Positions 51,560 to 62,064 of a stretch of DNA of 64,000 nt are shown here, one piece after another. The DNA is from an uncultured Pseudomonadales bacterium. GTDB lineage: Bacteria; Pseudomonadota; Gammaproteobacteria; Pseudomonadales; Pseudohongiellaceae. The position numbers and the translations under genes are program-made. The notes below the pieces were generated by a model, which was not told where the DNA came from, searched no databases, and saw nothing but the letters and a program-made list of their open reading frames with translations. The stretch is from contig CASIAB010000011.1 of NCBI GenBank assembly GCA_949372635.1, positions 1 to 64,000 on the forward strand, in the 5' to 3' direction. Numbering within the stretch: position 1 is the first letter of the stretch; every line of letters begins with the position of its first letter.

Positions 51560-52651
51560 CTAGACGTTAAATCGGAAATGGATCACGTCGCCGTCTTGGA
51601 CGATGTACTCTTTGCCTTCCAAGCGCCATTTACCCGCGTCTTTGGCTCCGTTCTCACCATTATTGTCTACGAAGTCCTTATAGGCCGTTATTTCTGCTCT
51701 TATAAAGCCCTTCTCAAAGTCGGTGTGGATGACTGCGGCGGCTTGTGGGGCAGTGGCGCCTTGCTTTACTGTCCAGGCTCTCACTTCCTTCACTCCGGCG
51801 GTGAAATAGGTCTGTAGGCCGAGTAGGGTGTAGCCGGCGCGGATAACGCGGTCCAGGCCGGGCTCTTCCATGCCTAGGTCTTCTAGGAACTCTATGCGTT
51901 CATCGTCTTCTAGCTCAGCGATCTCGGCTTCCAGCTTGTTGCAGATCGCTACTACTGCGGCGCCTTCTTCTTTGGCGATGGCTATTACTGTGTCCAGATG
52001 AGGATTGTTCTCGAATCCTTCTTCATCGACATTGGCGATATACATGACTGGCTTAGCGGTTAGCAGGTGTAGGCTGTACAGATCGGCTAGCTCTTCTTCA
52101 GTTAAGTTCAGCGAGCGGACTTGCTTCGCCTCATCGAGATGTGTTTTTACCTTTTCTAATACGATCACCTGACGCTGTGCATCTTTGTCACCGCTTCTGG
52201 CTACTTTGGATGCTCTATCAAGAGCTTTATCGACGCTCTCAAGATCGGACAGCGCGAGTTCGGTGTTGATGGTCTCTATGTCTGAGGCCGGATCTATTTT
52301 GTCCGACACGTGGGTTACATTGCTGTCTTCGAAGCAGCGCACTACGTGTGAGATGGCATCACATTCGCGGATGTTCGCGAGGAATTGATTACCTAGGCCT
52401 TCACCTTTGGATGCACCTGCGACTAAACCGGCGATGTCGGTAAATTCCATCGTGGTAGGTATGATCTTCTGCGGATCGACGATCGCGGCTAGCTTGTCCA
52501 GCCGCGTATCTGGAATAGAGACGATGCCAGAGTTGGGCTCGATGGTGCAGAACGGAAAATTCTCCGCAGCGATGCCGGCCTTGGTTAGCGCATTAAACAG
52601 CGTTGATTTACCCACGTTGGGTAGTCCGACGATTCCACATTTTACAGCCAT
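51560..52651 (-). CDS. ychF: Ribosome-binding GTPase/ATPase YchF
   Basis: 363 residues, the standard length. P-loop [18 protein letters not shown] at the N-terminus, [19 protein letters not shown] as the G3 region, NVDE in place of the guanine-specific NKxD (so ATP is preferred, as known for YchF/OLA1), a coiled-coil in the middle and a C-terminal TGS domain with the family's ending [19 protein letters not shown]. It interacts with ribosomes and acts in stress responses. Upstream, 35 bp apart, is pth, a very common pair in gammaproteobacteria. Confidence 0.97.
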   Translation of the reverse strand: MAVKCGIVGLPNVGKSTLFNALTKAGIAAENFPFCTIEPNSGIVSIPDTRLDKLAAIVDPQKIIPTTMEFTDIAGLVAGASKGEGLGNQFLANIRECDAISHVVRCFEDSNVTHVSDKIDPASDIETINTELALSDLESVDKALDRASKVARSGDKDAQRQVIVLEKVKTHLDEAKQVRSLNLTEEELADLYSLHLLTAKPVMYIANVDEEGFENNPHLDTVIAIAKEEGAAVVAICNKLEAEIAELEDDERIEFLEDLGMEEPGLDRVIRAGYTLLGLQTYFTAGVKEVRAWTVKQGATAPQAAAVIHTDFEKGFIRAEITAYKDFVDNNGENGAKDAGKWRLEGKEYIVQDGDVIHFRFNV

Positions 52652-52686
52652 TACTTGTCTCTATTTGATCTATTAATTATTGAGCA

Positions 52687-53268
52687 TTAGGTATGCAACA
52701 GGCGCATGGCTTCTTCCCAATCGCCCTTAACTGCTTTCGGGGTTACCCGAATAGCATCTTCTATATCCGACATGATGACATCGGCTTCTGATCTGGAAGG
52801 GTTGCCGAGTACATAGTTTGCGACCATGGACTTGTCACCAGGATGACCAACACCGATGCGCAGTCGATAGAAATCTCGCTGATTTCCAAGTGCGCTGATT
52901 ATGTCGCGGATGCCATTGTGACCGCCGTGACCACCGCCGTGTTTGAAACGTGTGACGCCCACGTCAAAATCGATCTCGTCGTAGGCGACCAACATATTCT
53001 CCGGCTCGATCTTATAGAATTTGCACACGGCAGCTACAGACTTGCCGCTGTTATTCATGAACGTAGTCGGGAATAGGAGTTTGATGTCGTCGCCACCAAT
53101 ATTGACGCTGCCGAATTCGCCGAAAAACTTACTCTCTCCACGCAGGCTGCCAGAATAGCTCTTGGCAAGATGGTGGAGAAAGATGACGCCGGCATTGTGC
53201 CGGTTGGAGTCATACTGCGAGCCTGGATTACCCAGACCCACAATAAGTTTTATGCCATTGCCTGTCAT
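52687..53268 (-). CDS. pth: Peptidyl-tRNA hydrolase
   Basis: 193 residues. Conserved LIVGLGNPGSQYDSNRHNAG holds Asn and the catalytic His (about H24); AYDEIDFDVG the catalytic Asp; HGGHNGIRDII the second Asn; FYRLRIGVGHP the family signature. It frees tRNA from peptidyl-tRNA that dropped off ribosomes. Between rplY and ychF, the usual order. Confidence 0.97.
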   Translation of the reverse strand: MTGNGIKLIVGLGNPGSQYDSNRHNAGVIFLHHLAKSYSGSLRGESKFFGEFGSVNIGGDDIKLLFPTTFMNNSGKSVAAVCKFYKIEPENMLVAYDEIDFDVGVTRFKHGGGHGGHNGIRDIISALGNQRDFYRLRIGVGHPGDKSMVANYVLGNPSRSEADVIMSDIEDAIRVTPKAVKGDWEEAMRLLHT

Positions 53269-53297
53269 AAGATTTTAGGGCTAGCCTAAAAACAGGA

Positions 53298-53969
53298 CTA
53301 GTCTTCCTTCTCTTCGGAATCATCGCCACTAGCTTCGGATTCAGGAGCATCCGGTGCATCCGGCGCAGCTGAAGCTTCTTCGACTTCCGCTCTAGGTGCT
53401 TGCACTGTGGCAACAGTAAGATTGTTATCCGCAGCAAGAGCAACACTCGCTACACCTGTAGGCAATGTGATGTCTGCAAGGTGGACGGCTTCGCCGATTC
53501 CTAGCAGCAGCATATCGACTTCGATAAATTCTGGTAGGTCTTTCGGGAAACAGTGAATTTCAATCTCATTCAATGTCTTGATGATGCTTCCGCCGCCAGT
53601 TTTAACGCCCGCGCACTTATCTTCGTTGAGGAAGTGAATCGGTACGTTAACTGTAATCTGGACCTTATCGCTTACGCGCTGGAAGTCAGCGTGCATGAGA
53701 ATGGCTTTAGCAGGATGACGCTGCAATGCCTTGATAACGGCCTTTTGTTTCTTCTTTCCTACATTCAACGTAATAATGTGTGAAAAGAATGCCTCATTTT
53801 CAGTGGCCTTAGCGATGTCCTTATGGGCGATCGTTAAGGAAACGGGGTCTTCACCACCACCATAAAGTACAGCGGGGATATCGCCATTCAAACGGCGTAG
53901 GCGGCGGCTCGCACCTTTCCCTAAGTCCGTTCGAACTGTGCAGTTCAATTCAAATTCTTCAGCAGACAT
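53298..53969 (-). CDS. rplY: Ribosomal protein bL25, CTC/TL5 form
   Basis: 223 residues: N-terminal 5S rRNA-binding L25 domain (residues about 5-95, GKGASRRLRRLNGDIPAVLY) and C-terminal beta domain (to about 190, with LPTGVASVALAADN), ending in an acidic tail DAPDAPESEASGDDSEEKED. This is the long general-stress CTC form. It lies between prs and pth as in many relatives. AGGAGAG lies upstream of the ATG. Confidence 0.97.
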   Translation of the reverse strand: MSAEEFELNCTVRTDLGKGASRRLRRLNGDIPAVLYGGGEDPVSLTIAHKDIAKATENEAFFSHIITLNVGKKKQKAVIKALQRHPAKAILMHADFQRVSDKVQITVNVPIHFLNEDKCAGVKTGGGSIIKTLNEIEIHCFPKDLPEFIEVDMLLLGIGEAVHLADITLPTGVASVALAADNNLTVATVQAPRAEVEEASAAPDAPDAPESEASGDDSEEKED

Positions 53970-54087
53970 AAGTCTCTCCTAAGAAGTGCTGTAGGTAGCT
54001 TGCGACCGGCTAACTACAGTGTTTATAAAGATCAATTGATAGCGAATCTATCACTGACCATTGTGTATCCGCTCGAGGCTGACAACT

Positions 54088-55038
54088 CTATGTGTTGTCG
54101 AACATCGCGCTTATGGATTCTTCATTGCTCACACGACGAATAGACTCGGCCAGTAATTTAGCCATGGATAGTTGTCGTATGCGCTTACAATTTTTTGCTG
54201 CGTCGCTCAGTGGGATCGTGTCGGTAACTACTAATGAGTCGAGGCTTGAATTTTCTATGTTATCGATTGCCGGACCGGATAGAACTGGGTGCGTACAATA
54301 GGCCATTACTTTCGCGGCGCCGTGTTCTTTTAGCGCGTCTGCGGCTTTGCAGAGCGTGCCCGCTGTGTCGACCATGTCGTCGACGATAAGACAGCTGCGC
54401 CCTTTTACGTCACCGATAATGTTCATGACCTGTGCTACGTTTGCAGCTGGTCGGCGTTTATCTATAATAGCGAGGTCGACATTCAGTTGCTTGGCAACGG
54501 CTCGTGCTCTAACTACGCCGCCGATGTCTGGTGAGACGACTATCAGATTCTCATACTTCTGCCGTTCGATATCGTCGGTCAGTACCGGTGAACCGTAGAC
54601 ATTGTCCACTGGAATATTGAAAAATCCCTGTATTTGTTCTGCGTGCAGATCAACTGTGAGTACGCGGTTCACGCCCACCGTGCCGATCATGTCGGCAACT
54701 ACTTTGGAACTAATGGCAACGCGTGCCGACCGAACGCGGCGATCTTGTCTCGCATAACCGAAGTAGGGGATTACTGCTGTAATTCTATTTGCCGATGCGC
54801 GGTGCAGTGCGTCCGCCATCAACAACAACTCCATGATACTGTCGTTGGTTGGCGCGCAAGTAGGCTGAATAAGAAATACGTCCTTGCCGCGAACGTTCTC
54901 ATTAAGCTCTACAGAAATCTCACCATCGCTGAATTTGCTTATGCTCGCATAACCCAGAGGAATACCGATATGCTTGGCAATATTGTCTGCCAATTCAGGG
55001 TTGGCATTACCAGTAAAGACCATCAAATTATTTGGCAC
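54088..55038 (-). CDS. prs: Ribose-phosphate pyrophosphokinase
   Basis: 316 residues from a GTG at 55038, chosen because AGGAATTC precedes it at proper spacing and the family is about 315 residues; a TTG 27 bases upstream is also in frame. Motifs: [20 protein letters not shown], the ATP-binding [10 protein letters not shown], the flexible loop [11 protein letters not shown] and the PRPP loop [11 protein letters not shown]. It makes PRPP for nucleotide, His and Trp synthesis. The tRNA-Gln gene lies 123 bp upstream on the same strand. Confidence 0.97.
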   Translation of the reverse strand: MPNNLMVFTGNANPELADNIAKHIGIPLGYASISKFSDGEISVELNENVRGKDVFLIQPTCAPTNDSIMELLLMADALHRASANRITAVIPYFGYARQDRRVRSARVAISSKVVADMIGTVGVNRVLTVDLHAEQIQGFFNIPVDNVYGSPVLTDDIERQKYENLIVVSPDIGGVVRARAVAKQLNVDLAIIDKRRPAANVAQVMNIIGDVKGRSCLIVDDMVDTAGTLCKAADALKEHGAAKVMAYCTHPVLSGPAIDNIENSSLDSLVVTDTIPLSDAAKNCKRIRQLSMAKLLAESIRRVSNEESISAMFDNT

Positions 55039-55160
55039 GGTGAATTCCTGTAAGTTTCGGTACAAGCAGTTCGGGATGAATCGTTCTATTTAGTATAAAT
55101 AGTTTTAAAAAGACAGCTACTTCTGTTAGCTCTGCTTTGTTTTGCAACTGACTTAGAAAA

Positions 55161-55235
55161 TGGCTGGGGTGGCTGGATTCGAACCAGCGCATGCAAGGAT
55201 CAAAACCTTGTGCCTTACCACTTGGCGACACCCCA
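55161..55235 (-). tRNA. tRNA-Gln (TTG)
   Basis: 75 bases including CCA, starting TGGGGTGTCGCCAAG, anticodon loop TTTTGAT (TTG), T-arm GGTTCGAATCC, ending CAGCCA. Position between ispE and prs is common in gammaproteobacteria. Confidence 0.96.
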
Positions 55236-55247
55236 ATAATTCGTCAT

Positions 55248-56102
55248 CTAACTGTAATCCTGTTCCAGGGAATCGATGCCCTTGGCAACGAATCCCGGTA
55301 GATTGTCTGGCAGCGCATTCAGCACTTTTTTGGCCGCCGCTTCACACTCGAAGCTGGCAAAAAGGCTTGAGCCTGTTCCGGTCATCCTGAAATCGGCGAT
55401 TTTGGTCAAGAATTCGAATGCTTGATCTACCTCTGGATGCAGTTTTCGAGTGACTGATTCGCAGTCATTCCGGGCGCTGCCCGCCAGAAAGTCGGCCATT
55501 TTGATTGCTTGGGAGTTCCGTGTCAAATGTTCATGACAAAAAACCTCTGCGGTCGAGACGGAACATTTCGGAGATACCACCAGATACCAGCTGTCCCCCA
55601 ATTCTAAGGGGCTGAGCCGTTCTCCAATTCCCTCGGCCCAAGCCGATTTTCCGCGGATGAATACAGGCACATCTGCACCTAATTTGACGCCTATCTCGCA
55701 GAGCTTGTCCCTGCTTAGATTTAGCTTCCATAGTTGGTTTAAGGCCAGAAGACAGGTGGCAGCATTCGAGCTTCCTCCTCCTAGGCCAGCTCCACTTGGG
55801 AGTCGCTTTTCTAGACTGATGCTAGCACCAAGCAGCGGGTTGCCTGCTTCTAGCCTTAGTAGTTGTGCGGCGCTAGTTACTAGGTTGTTATCCAGCGGAG
55901 TATCAGTCCCGGCGTTTTCGCTGAATGATAAGTGCAGGCTGAGTATGCCGTCGTTACCTGCCTCAAATGCCATCCGATCGCCGAAATCGAGCAGCTGGAA
56001 TACCGTCTGCAGCTCGTGATAGCCATCTTCACGGCGGCCAGTAATATGCAGGAACAAGTTCAGCTTGGCGGGCGCTAAGAATTGGGTTGATAGTTTAGTC
56101 AT
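55248..56102 (-). CDS. ispE: 4-diphosphocytidyl-2-C-methyl-D-erythritol kinase
   Basis: 284 residues, GHMP-kinase family. The substrate region APAKLNLFLHITGRREDGYH and the ATP-binding PSGAGLGGGSSNAAT (residues about 95-110) are clear, as is the third motif MTGTGSSLFASF near the C-terminus. It phosphorylates CDP-methylerythritol in the non-mevalonate isoprenoid pathway. It follows lolB with an 8-bp gap, so co-transcription is likely. Confidence 0.97.
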   Translation of the reverse strand: MTKLSTQFLAPAKLNLFLHITGRREDGYHELQTVFQLLDFGDRMAFEAGNDGILSLHLSFSENAGTDTPLDNNLVTSAAQLLRLEAGNPLLGASISLEKRLPSGAGLGGGSSNAATCLLALNQLWKLNLSRDKLCEIGVKLGADVPVFIRGKSAWAEGIGERLSPLELGDSWYLVVSPKCSVSTAEVFCHEHLTRNSQAIKMADFLAGSARNDCESVTRKLHPEVDQAFEFLTKIADFRMTGTGSSLFASFECEAAAKKVLNALPDNLPGFVAKGIDSLEQDYS

Positions 56103-56110
56103 CAGTCTAT

Positions 56111-56770
56111 CTATTCTTCGGCAATTTCGTCGGTCAATGCGTCGGTGGTCCAGTTGAGTCCAATAAAGCGTAGGCGAATATCATTGCGCGGCCGTGTTAA
56201 CTCTACACGGCGCGGCAGGCTAACCTGTCCGTATTGGCGCATATCACTTAAGTTGATGGTCCAGTCTGCCTGCTCGATAGTGGTGAGCTGATTTAGTTCG
56301 TTGAAGCTTAATTGAAAGCTAGAATCTGGGGAGGGAAGACCCTTAATCCAATAATTCAGTTGTGAGATGGGCAGTTCATAGCCCATCTGCCTCAAAATAA
56401 GTTCTTCCGGGCTGCTTGCATATACTGTCTCGCCATCGTTTTCTAGACTTACGTAGCCTGGGCGGCCGACGATTTGCGTATTGCCCGCGTTAAATGTGCC
56501 CCACAGTCGTATGTGGTACTCGACGTTCTGTTGCAGCCAATTGATGCGTGGGGTATGGGATTCGTTGTCGTAGCGAACATTAACGCGGCCGCGTAGCTCC
56601 CAGAACTCCAATTCCTGCAGTTGGTCACGTTGGTGTGTCCAGTCGCTGTTCTCTTCGGCAGGAGGGGCTATGGCAGTGCAGGCCGAAAGAAGCGCCATCA
56701 TGAGCATTAGGCCTGCGGCTGCTCGGCTCGTTGCTTTAAATGAATTGGTTTGCCTGAGTCTGCTATTCAT
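56111..56770 (-). CDS. lolB: Outer-membrane lipoprotein LolB
   Basis: 219 residues. Lipoprotein signal with lipobox LLSAC near residue 31; mature part starts with TAIAPPAEE and carries WELRGRVNVRYDNESHTPRI and the RLWGTFNAGNTQIVGRPGYV segment typical of LolB, which accepts lipoproteins from LolA and inserts them in the outer membrane. Overlaps the start of ispE's operon: 8 bp before ispE and overlapping the stop of the TPR gene upstream by 4 bp. Confidence 0.93.
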   Translation of the reverse strand: MNSRLRQTNSFKATSRAAAGLMLMMALLSACTAIAPPAEENSDWTHQRDQLQELEFWELRGRVNVRYDNESHTPRINWLQQNVEYHIRLWGTFNAGNTQIVGRPGYVSLENDGETVYASSPEELILRQMGYELPISQLNYWIKGLPSPDSSFQLSFNELNQLTTIEQADWTINLSDMRQYGQVSLPRRVELTRPRNDIRLRFIGLNWTTDALTDEIAEE

Positions 56771-58509
56771 TCTGCGACTTGCAGTCTTTCCATTGCCTCG
56801 GCTATAAGCGGGCTTTCTGGGTCAGTCACGAGCGCATCTTGCCAGACGCGCATGGCTTCATCAAAACGTCCTAATGCCCAAAGCACCTCGCCAAGGTGGG
56901 ACGCCACCTCGTCGTCGGGGAAGGCGGCGAAGGCGCGGCGCATCTGCACCAGGGCTTCTTCATAACGCGCAACTTTATATAGAGCCCAGCCGAGGCTATC
57001 AATGATGGCTGGGTCATCAGGAGAAATAGCGATGGCGCGTTCTATTAACTCTAACGCCTCTTCATGGCGTGTCGTCTGATCGGCGAGCATATAGCCGAGA
57101 TGGTTCAGCGCGCGGGAATCTTCAGGCTGCATGCTAATAATCTGCATTAGATCGCGCTCGGACCCATCTCTGTTGCTTTGTGAGTCGTAATACAAGACGC
57201 GTGCAAAAAGTAGGTCCGTCTCGTTCGGGAATTTATTCAGAGCAGTATTAAGAAGCTGCTCTGCTGCACCTGGGTGTTCTTCCTGAATAAGCAGTGAAGA
57301 CTCGATTGTCGTAAAGAGCACCTCGAGTCGAGGCTGCCCGCGCGAGAGTTTGCTTAACCAATCATGGGCCTCATTGAGCCGTCCCCTTTGAATCGAGAGT
57401 CGCGTTGCTTGTTGTTGTGCCGCAAGAAAATTATTCGTGCCGATGCGCACTTGTCGAAAGTGCTCAATCGACTTTTCTAGATTGTCCTGTTGCTGATAGA
57501 TAAGTCCTAAGTTGTACTGACTCTCATCGGCGCGCTGATCAACTCCAATTAACTTAGTATAGGCAGCTATGGCTCGATCGAAATTTTCCAGTTGTGTATT
57601 TAGTAGCGCGACGGAGTAGAGCGTTTCCCAATCTTGCGGGTCTTGTTCTACTAAAATCTGAAACTGTTCCTGAGCGTGTTCGTACTCTTCATTTTGAACG
57701 AGCAGGCGCGCGTAGTTGAGACGTAGCGACTTGTCTGTTTCGAACATTCTTACGCCAGTTCGCATAACCCGAGTTGCACGCTCGGGATTGTCCAAGCTCT
57801 GGAGAATCTGTGATTCGAGCATAACCATGTTTGGCGTGAGATCCGTGTCGTCCTTTAAAAGTTCCAGCTCAATGAGAGCCGCTTCGAAATCTCCATTCTG
57901 TGCTAGCAACTGCACCAAAGTTAGATGAATGGAAGTTTGGTTGCCGAATTCGTCTTTTAGGCGGCGCAGGTTTTCTATCAGCACCGACCTATCCTGAGGA
58001 TTAAGGCGGCCAGTACGAGAGGATAGGGCTGCGAAATCCATATTGCCGCCAAGATTGAGCACTCTCGACATATGGGAGATAGCCTGCTCGAAGGCGCCGC
58101 TCTCAAGAAATTGAATGCTGAGTAATAGCTGTGGCTGTGAGTTTGTCGGCTCTAGCTGAGCCCATAGCAAACCAAGTTGCAGCAGGGCATTGGTGTCGGT
58201 ATTGACCGAGGCGAACTGAATGGCACGCTGGATTATAGTGAGGTCTCGGGTAGACATGGCTAAGTCGAAATAGCTCTCTCCGGCCTCGACTACTTGACCG
58301 CGCTGAGCGCTCAGTTCGCTGACAATGGCCTCATACAGCTGATCTTCGGTAAAGCTGCCGTACTCGATCTCCGGTACAGGTTCCGCCAGTACCAGTGCAG
58401 GCATGACTCTAGCAGGGGGCTTATCAGTCTGCGTTGGTGCCACGGAGGCGGCACATCCGATGAGGCTGGCATAGGCGAAAACTATTAATAAGCTATTGAT
58501 TTTTATCAT
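56767..58509 (-). CDS. TPR lipoprotein upstream of lolB
   Basis: 580 residues with lipobox LIGC at residue 19 and a long array of TPR units (e.g. YNLGLIYQQQDNLEKSIEHF; ALNHLGYMLADQTTRHEEAL; AIIDSLGWALYKVARYEEAL). It overlaps lolB by ATGA and starts the lolB-ispE-tRNA-Gln operon. The same arrangement (TPR lipoprotein before lolB, divergent from hemA) is known in Pseudomonas. Presumably an envelope assembly scaffold; no enzyme activity is apparent. Confidence 0.9.
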   Translation of the reverse strand: MIKINSLLIVFAYASLIGCAASVAPTQTDKPPARVMPALVLAEPVPEIEYGSFTEDQLYEAIVSELSAQRGQVVEAGESYFDLAMSTRDLTIIQRAIQFASVNTDTNALLQLGLLWAQLEPTNSQPQLLLSIQFLESGAFEQAISHMSRVLNLGGNMDFAALSSRTGRLNPQDRSVLIENLRRLKDEFGNQTSIHLTLVQLLAQNGDFEAALIELELLKDDTDLTPNMVMLESQILQSLDNPERATRVMRTGVRMFETDKSLRLNYARLLVQNEEYEHAQEQFQILVEQDPQDWETLYSVALLNTQLENFDRAIAAYTKLIGVDQRADESQYNLGLIYQQQDNLEKSIEHFRQVRIGTNNFLAAQQQATRLSIQRGRLNEAHDWLSKLSRGQPRLEVLFTTIESSLLIQEEHPGAAEQLLNTALNKFPNETDLLFARVLYYDSQSNRDGSERDLMQIISMQPEDSRALNHLGYMLADQTTRHEEALELIERAIAISPDDPAIIDSLGWALYKVARYEEALVQMRRAFAAFPDDEVASHLGEVLWALGRFDEAMRVWQDALVTDPESPLIAEAMERLQVAE

Positions 58510-58738
58510 ATTTCACTATCTGAGCCCGCTAGGGCAGCGTGTTTGCTAAGGCGGTCATTGTAGCAGCTACTCTAGCCGGCTTCCGAGCAGATTTGGTCTA
58601 GTTTTTGTCTAGATCGAGTGAGCAGTCTCTAATGGGAACTGGAGTGGATATTTAGTACCATAACGGCCCCTTTATATTGGCAAATTAATCTGCGGCGATT
58701 GTCGCGATTTCACCACGATCCGCTTGGACGGTTAATTC

Positions 58739-60089
58739 ATGGCACTGGTACTAGTAGGTATAAACCAGAACACGGCGAATATCGAAATGCGCGAAAAGGT
58801 GGCTTTCCCACCGGAGATCGTGGAGTCAGCTCTTGCCGAAATTTATGCCTTGCCGCCGATTCGGGAAGTAGTGATCGTTTCCACCTGTAATCGTACAGAG
58901 ATCTATTTGGATTTTGTCGAAGGTGGCTCTGAGGCGCCGACCGGCGATGCGCTTGCTCAGAATCGTCAATTGTTAGATAGGCAAGCACAAGTCGTGGCGT
59001 GGTTGTCGAAGTTTCACAATATAGAAGCGAGTGAGCTAGAACAATGCAGCTACTCCTATGCGAGTGAAGATGTAGTTCGGCATCTAATGAAGGTCTCCTG
59101 CGGGTTGGATTCCATGGTGTTGGGTGAGCCGCAGATATTAGGCCAAATTAAATCGGCTTACGCTGTGTCGAAAGACCAGCAAGTTGTCGAGCAGTCCTTG
59201 GGTCGTGCATTTGAAGAGGCATTTTCGATTGCGAAGCAGGTGCGCACAGATACCGCCATCGGTGAGAATCCAGTTTCGGTTGCCTATGCGGCGGTGGCAC
59301 TGGCGGAACGCATCTTCTCAGATTTGTCCAGCCTCAGTGTTCTGCTTAATCGGTGCTGGTCGCACTATCGAGTTAGTTGTTAAACATCTTGTTGAGAAGG
59401 GTGTGAGTAAGATAGTGGTCGCGAACAGAACTTTAGACAATGCCTTGGAGATTGCTAACCGCTTCGATGCTCACGGCGTATTGCTCTGTGATATACCTGA
59501 GCAGTTGACTAAGGTAGACATTGTTGTCTCATCGACGAACAGTCAATTACCTTTGTTAGGTAAAGGTGCAGTCGAGAGAGCGCTGAAGCAGCGCAAACAC
59601 AAACCAATGCTATTAGTAGACCTCGCCGTGCCACGCGATATCGAAGCGGAGGTCTCAGAGATCGCGGATGCTTACTTATACAGCATCGATGATATCAGTG
59701 ATGTAATCGAAGACGGAGTAAAGAGCCGGGCCGATGCCGCAGCACAGGCCGAATTGATTATCGAACGTGGTGTGGAAGATTATCGGAAGGCCCTGCGTTC
59801 ATTGAATGCGGTAAGCACGCTGCGTGCACTTCGCGATAAGGCCGATGCGATTCGAGAAGGGGAATTAGAGCGAGCGTTGAAAGCGCTAGAGAGCGGGGAG
59901 TCGGCCGAAGCTGTTGTTAGCAGTCTAGCTCGATTGCTTACGCAGAAACTTGTGCATTCTCCTAGTGTGCAAATGAAGAAGGCTAGTGCGGCAGGTCGCG
60001 ATGAGCTATTGGAATTAACTGCGGAGCTCTTTGAGTTAGGCTCAGAATCTAAACCGAATGCCGGTGAAGAAACAGACAAAAAGAAGTAA
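58739..60089 (+). CDS. hemA: Glutamyl-tRNA reductase, broken by a one-base insertion
   Basis: Conserved start LVGINQNTANIEMREKVAFP, catalytic cysteine in VVIVSTCNRTEIYLD, and GLDSMVLGEPQILGQIKSAY in the first frame. Near 59349 an extra A (CTTAATCGG for CTTATCGG) breaks the NADPH-binding motif VLLIGAGRTIELVVKHLVEK; the second frame continues to TAA at 60087. About 449 residues if repaired. This enzyme starts tetrapyrrole synthesis in the C5 pathway and is normally essential, so an error in the sequence is more likely than a true mutation. It diverges from the lolB operon and is followed 3 bp later by prfA. Confidence 0.93.
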
Positions 60090-60092
60090 TCC

Positions 60093-61181
60093 ATGAAAGA
60101 CTCGATACGAAATAAATTAGACAATCTAAGGGATCGCTTCGACGAGCTGGAAGCTTTGCTCAGTGATGCGGAAATTATCTCCGACCAGAGTCGTTTTCGT
60201 GACTTGTCTAAAGAGTACGCGGAGATCGAAGAGCTAGTGAAGAGCTATTATCGCTTCGCGCAAGTTACAGAAGAGCTCGAACATACGAAAGAGATGCAAA
60301 AGGATGCCGACGCGGATATTCGCGAGATGGCGGACGAGGAATTTCGCAGCAACACAGCGGAACTAGAAGAATTAGAACTTAATATGCAGACTCTACTTCT
60401 GCCAAAGGATAGCAAAGACAGGCTCAACGTATTCATAGAGATCCGTGCGGGTACCGGCGGCGACGAGGCTGCAATATTTTCAGGTGATTTGCTGCGTATG
60501 TATTCCCGCTACGCGGAATTGCAGGGTTGGAAGCTGGAAATAATAAGCGAGCGGCACGGTGAGCATGGCGGTTATAAGGAGGTCGTTACCCGTATTGAGG
60601 GTAAGAACGTCTTCGAGAAGCTTAAGTTCGAATCCGGAGCGCACCGCGTGCAGCGTGTTCCCGAGACAGAGACACAGGGTCGCATCCACACTTCGGCTTG
60701 TACTGTTGCTATCATGCCGGAGATGGATGAGATAAATGAGATCGAGGTTAACAAGGGTGATCTGCGTGTGGATACTTTTCGCGCCAGTGGTGCAGGTGGA
60801 CAACACGTTAATAAGACTGACTCTGCAATTCGATTAACTCATCTACCCTCAGGAATAGTAGTCGAGTGTCAGGACGAGCGTTCGCAGCACAAGAATAAGG
60901 CGCGAGCTATGTCTCTGTTGCAGGCAAAACTGATGGACGAAGCAACGCAGGCACAGCATCAGGAAGAGTCTGACAACAGGCGCAAGCTAGTGGGTAGTGG
61001 CGACCGCTCCGAAAAAATCCGAACCTATAATTATCCCCAAGGTCGCGTTACCGACCACCGCATCAAGCTAACGCTTTACAACTTAGCCGAGGTTATGTCT
61101 GGAGAACTCGCCGCCGTGATTCAACCGCTGATCAATGAGTATCAGGCAGACTTGTTGGCGGGCTTGGCTGAAGACGATTAG
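60093..61181 (+). CDS. prfA: Peptide chain release factor 1
   Basis: 362 residues. The GGQ motif is in [18 protein letters not shown] and the stop-codon reading loop is PET in [18 protein letters not shown], within the PxT pattern of RF1. The N-terminal coiled coil (residues 1-90) is normal. It ends translation at UAA and UAG. Placed between hemA and prmC, the usual operon in this class. Confidence 0.98.
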   Translation: MKDSIRNKLDNLRDRFDELEALLSDAEIISDQSRFRDLSKEYAEIEELVKSYYRFAQVTEELEHTKEMQKDADADIREMADEEFRSNTAELEELELNMQTLLLPKDSKDRLNVFIEIRAGTGGDEAAIFSGDLLRMYSRYAELQGWKLEIISERHGEHGGYKEVVTRIEGKNVFEKLKFESGAHRVQRVPETETQGRIHTSACTVAIMPEMDEINEIEVNKGDLRVDTFRASGAGGQHVNKTDSAIRLTHLPSGIVVECQDERSQHKNKARAMSLLQAKLMDEATQAQHQEESDNRRKLVGSGDRSEKIRTYNYPQGRVTDHRIKLTLYNLAEVMSGELAAVIQPLINEYQADLLAGLAEDD

Positions 61182-61195
61182 GTTCAGACCTTACG

Positions 61196-62035
61196 ATGGC
61201 AACGATTAAGCAAGCGCTCAAGCAGGCCAACACACTTCAGCAGGTTAGCGAAAGCTGGAAGCTAGATGCTGAACTGCTTCTGGCTGAAGCCATCGAGGAA
61301 TCTAGAGAATATTTATTTACTTGGCCAGATCAAGAGTTAACGGAATCTCAGCTTACGAAGTTTGATAACTACTGCGGCAGGCGTCTCTTAAATGAACCTA
61401 TCGCTTACATTCTTGGCAGGCAGGCGTTCTGGAATTTTGAGTTGATAGTAAACCCCTCGGTTCTTATTCCGCGTCCCGAGACTGAGTTGCTGGTTGAGAC
61501 TGCGTTAGAGCTGCTCGATAAATCCGCTACCGCTGCAGTCCTCGACCTCGGGACCGGCAGCGGCGCCATCGCCTTAGCATTGGCTGCCAACAATAAATGT
61601 TGGGCCGTGACCGCAGTGGATAGCAGTGAACCTGCCCTTGGGGTTGCCGTGGATAACGCAAAGTTGCTGCAGCTTCCGAATATTGAGTTTATTCAGACAT
61701 CGTGGTGTGATGGTCTACAGAATGATCATTTCGATCTGATTGCGGCGAATCCTCCCTATGTGGAGGCCGGAGATAAACACTTAAGTGAAGGCAGTCTGCC
61801 TTTTGAACCGGTCGCTGCCCTGATTGCTAGAGAGAATGGCTTAGCAGATATTCGCGCCATCGCCGAACAGAGTCGACACTGTTTGAAAAAGGATTCATGG
61901 CTACTGATAGAGCACGGATTTCAGCAGAAGCAGGATGTTGAAAAAATTTTAGTCGATACCGGCTATGCGAATATTGAATGCCTAAAAGACTTAGCCGGAT
62001 TAGATAGATTGACGAAGGCGCGGTGCTTAAACTAG
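61196..62035 (+). CDS. prmC: Release factor glutamine methyltransferase
   Basis: 279 residues. SAM site VLDLGTGSGAIALALA, catalytic NPPYVE at about residue 185, and PRPETELLVETAL before the SAM site. It methylates the glutamine of the GGQ motif in release factors, fitting its place 14 bp behind prfA. Confidence 0.97.
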   Translation: MATIKQALKQANTLQQVSESWKLDAELLLAEAIEESREYLFTWPDQELTESQLTKFDNYCGRRLLNEPIAYILGRQAFWNFELIVNPSVLIPRPETELLVETALELLDKSATAAVLDLGTGSGAIALALAANNKCWAVTAVDSSEPALGVAVDNAKLLQLPNIEFIQTSWCDGLQNDHFDLIAANPPYVEAGDKHLSEGSLPFEPVAALIARENGLADIRAIAEQSRHCLKKDSWLLIEHGFQQKQDVEKILVDTGYANIECLKDLAGLDRLTKARCLN

Positions 62036-62064
62036 TTATTCTAAAAATGTAGAAGCGCAAATCA

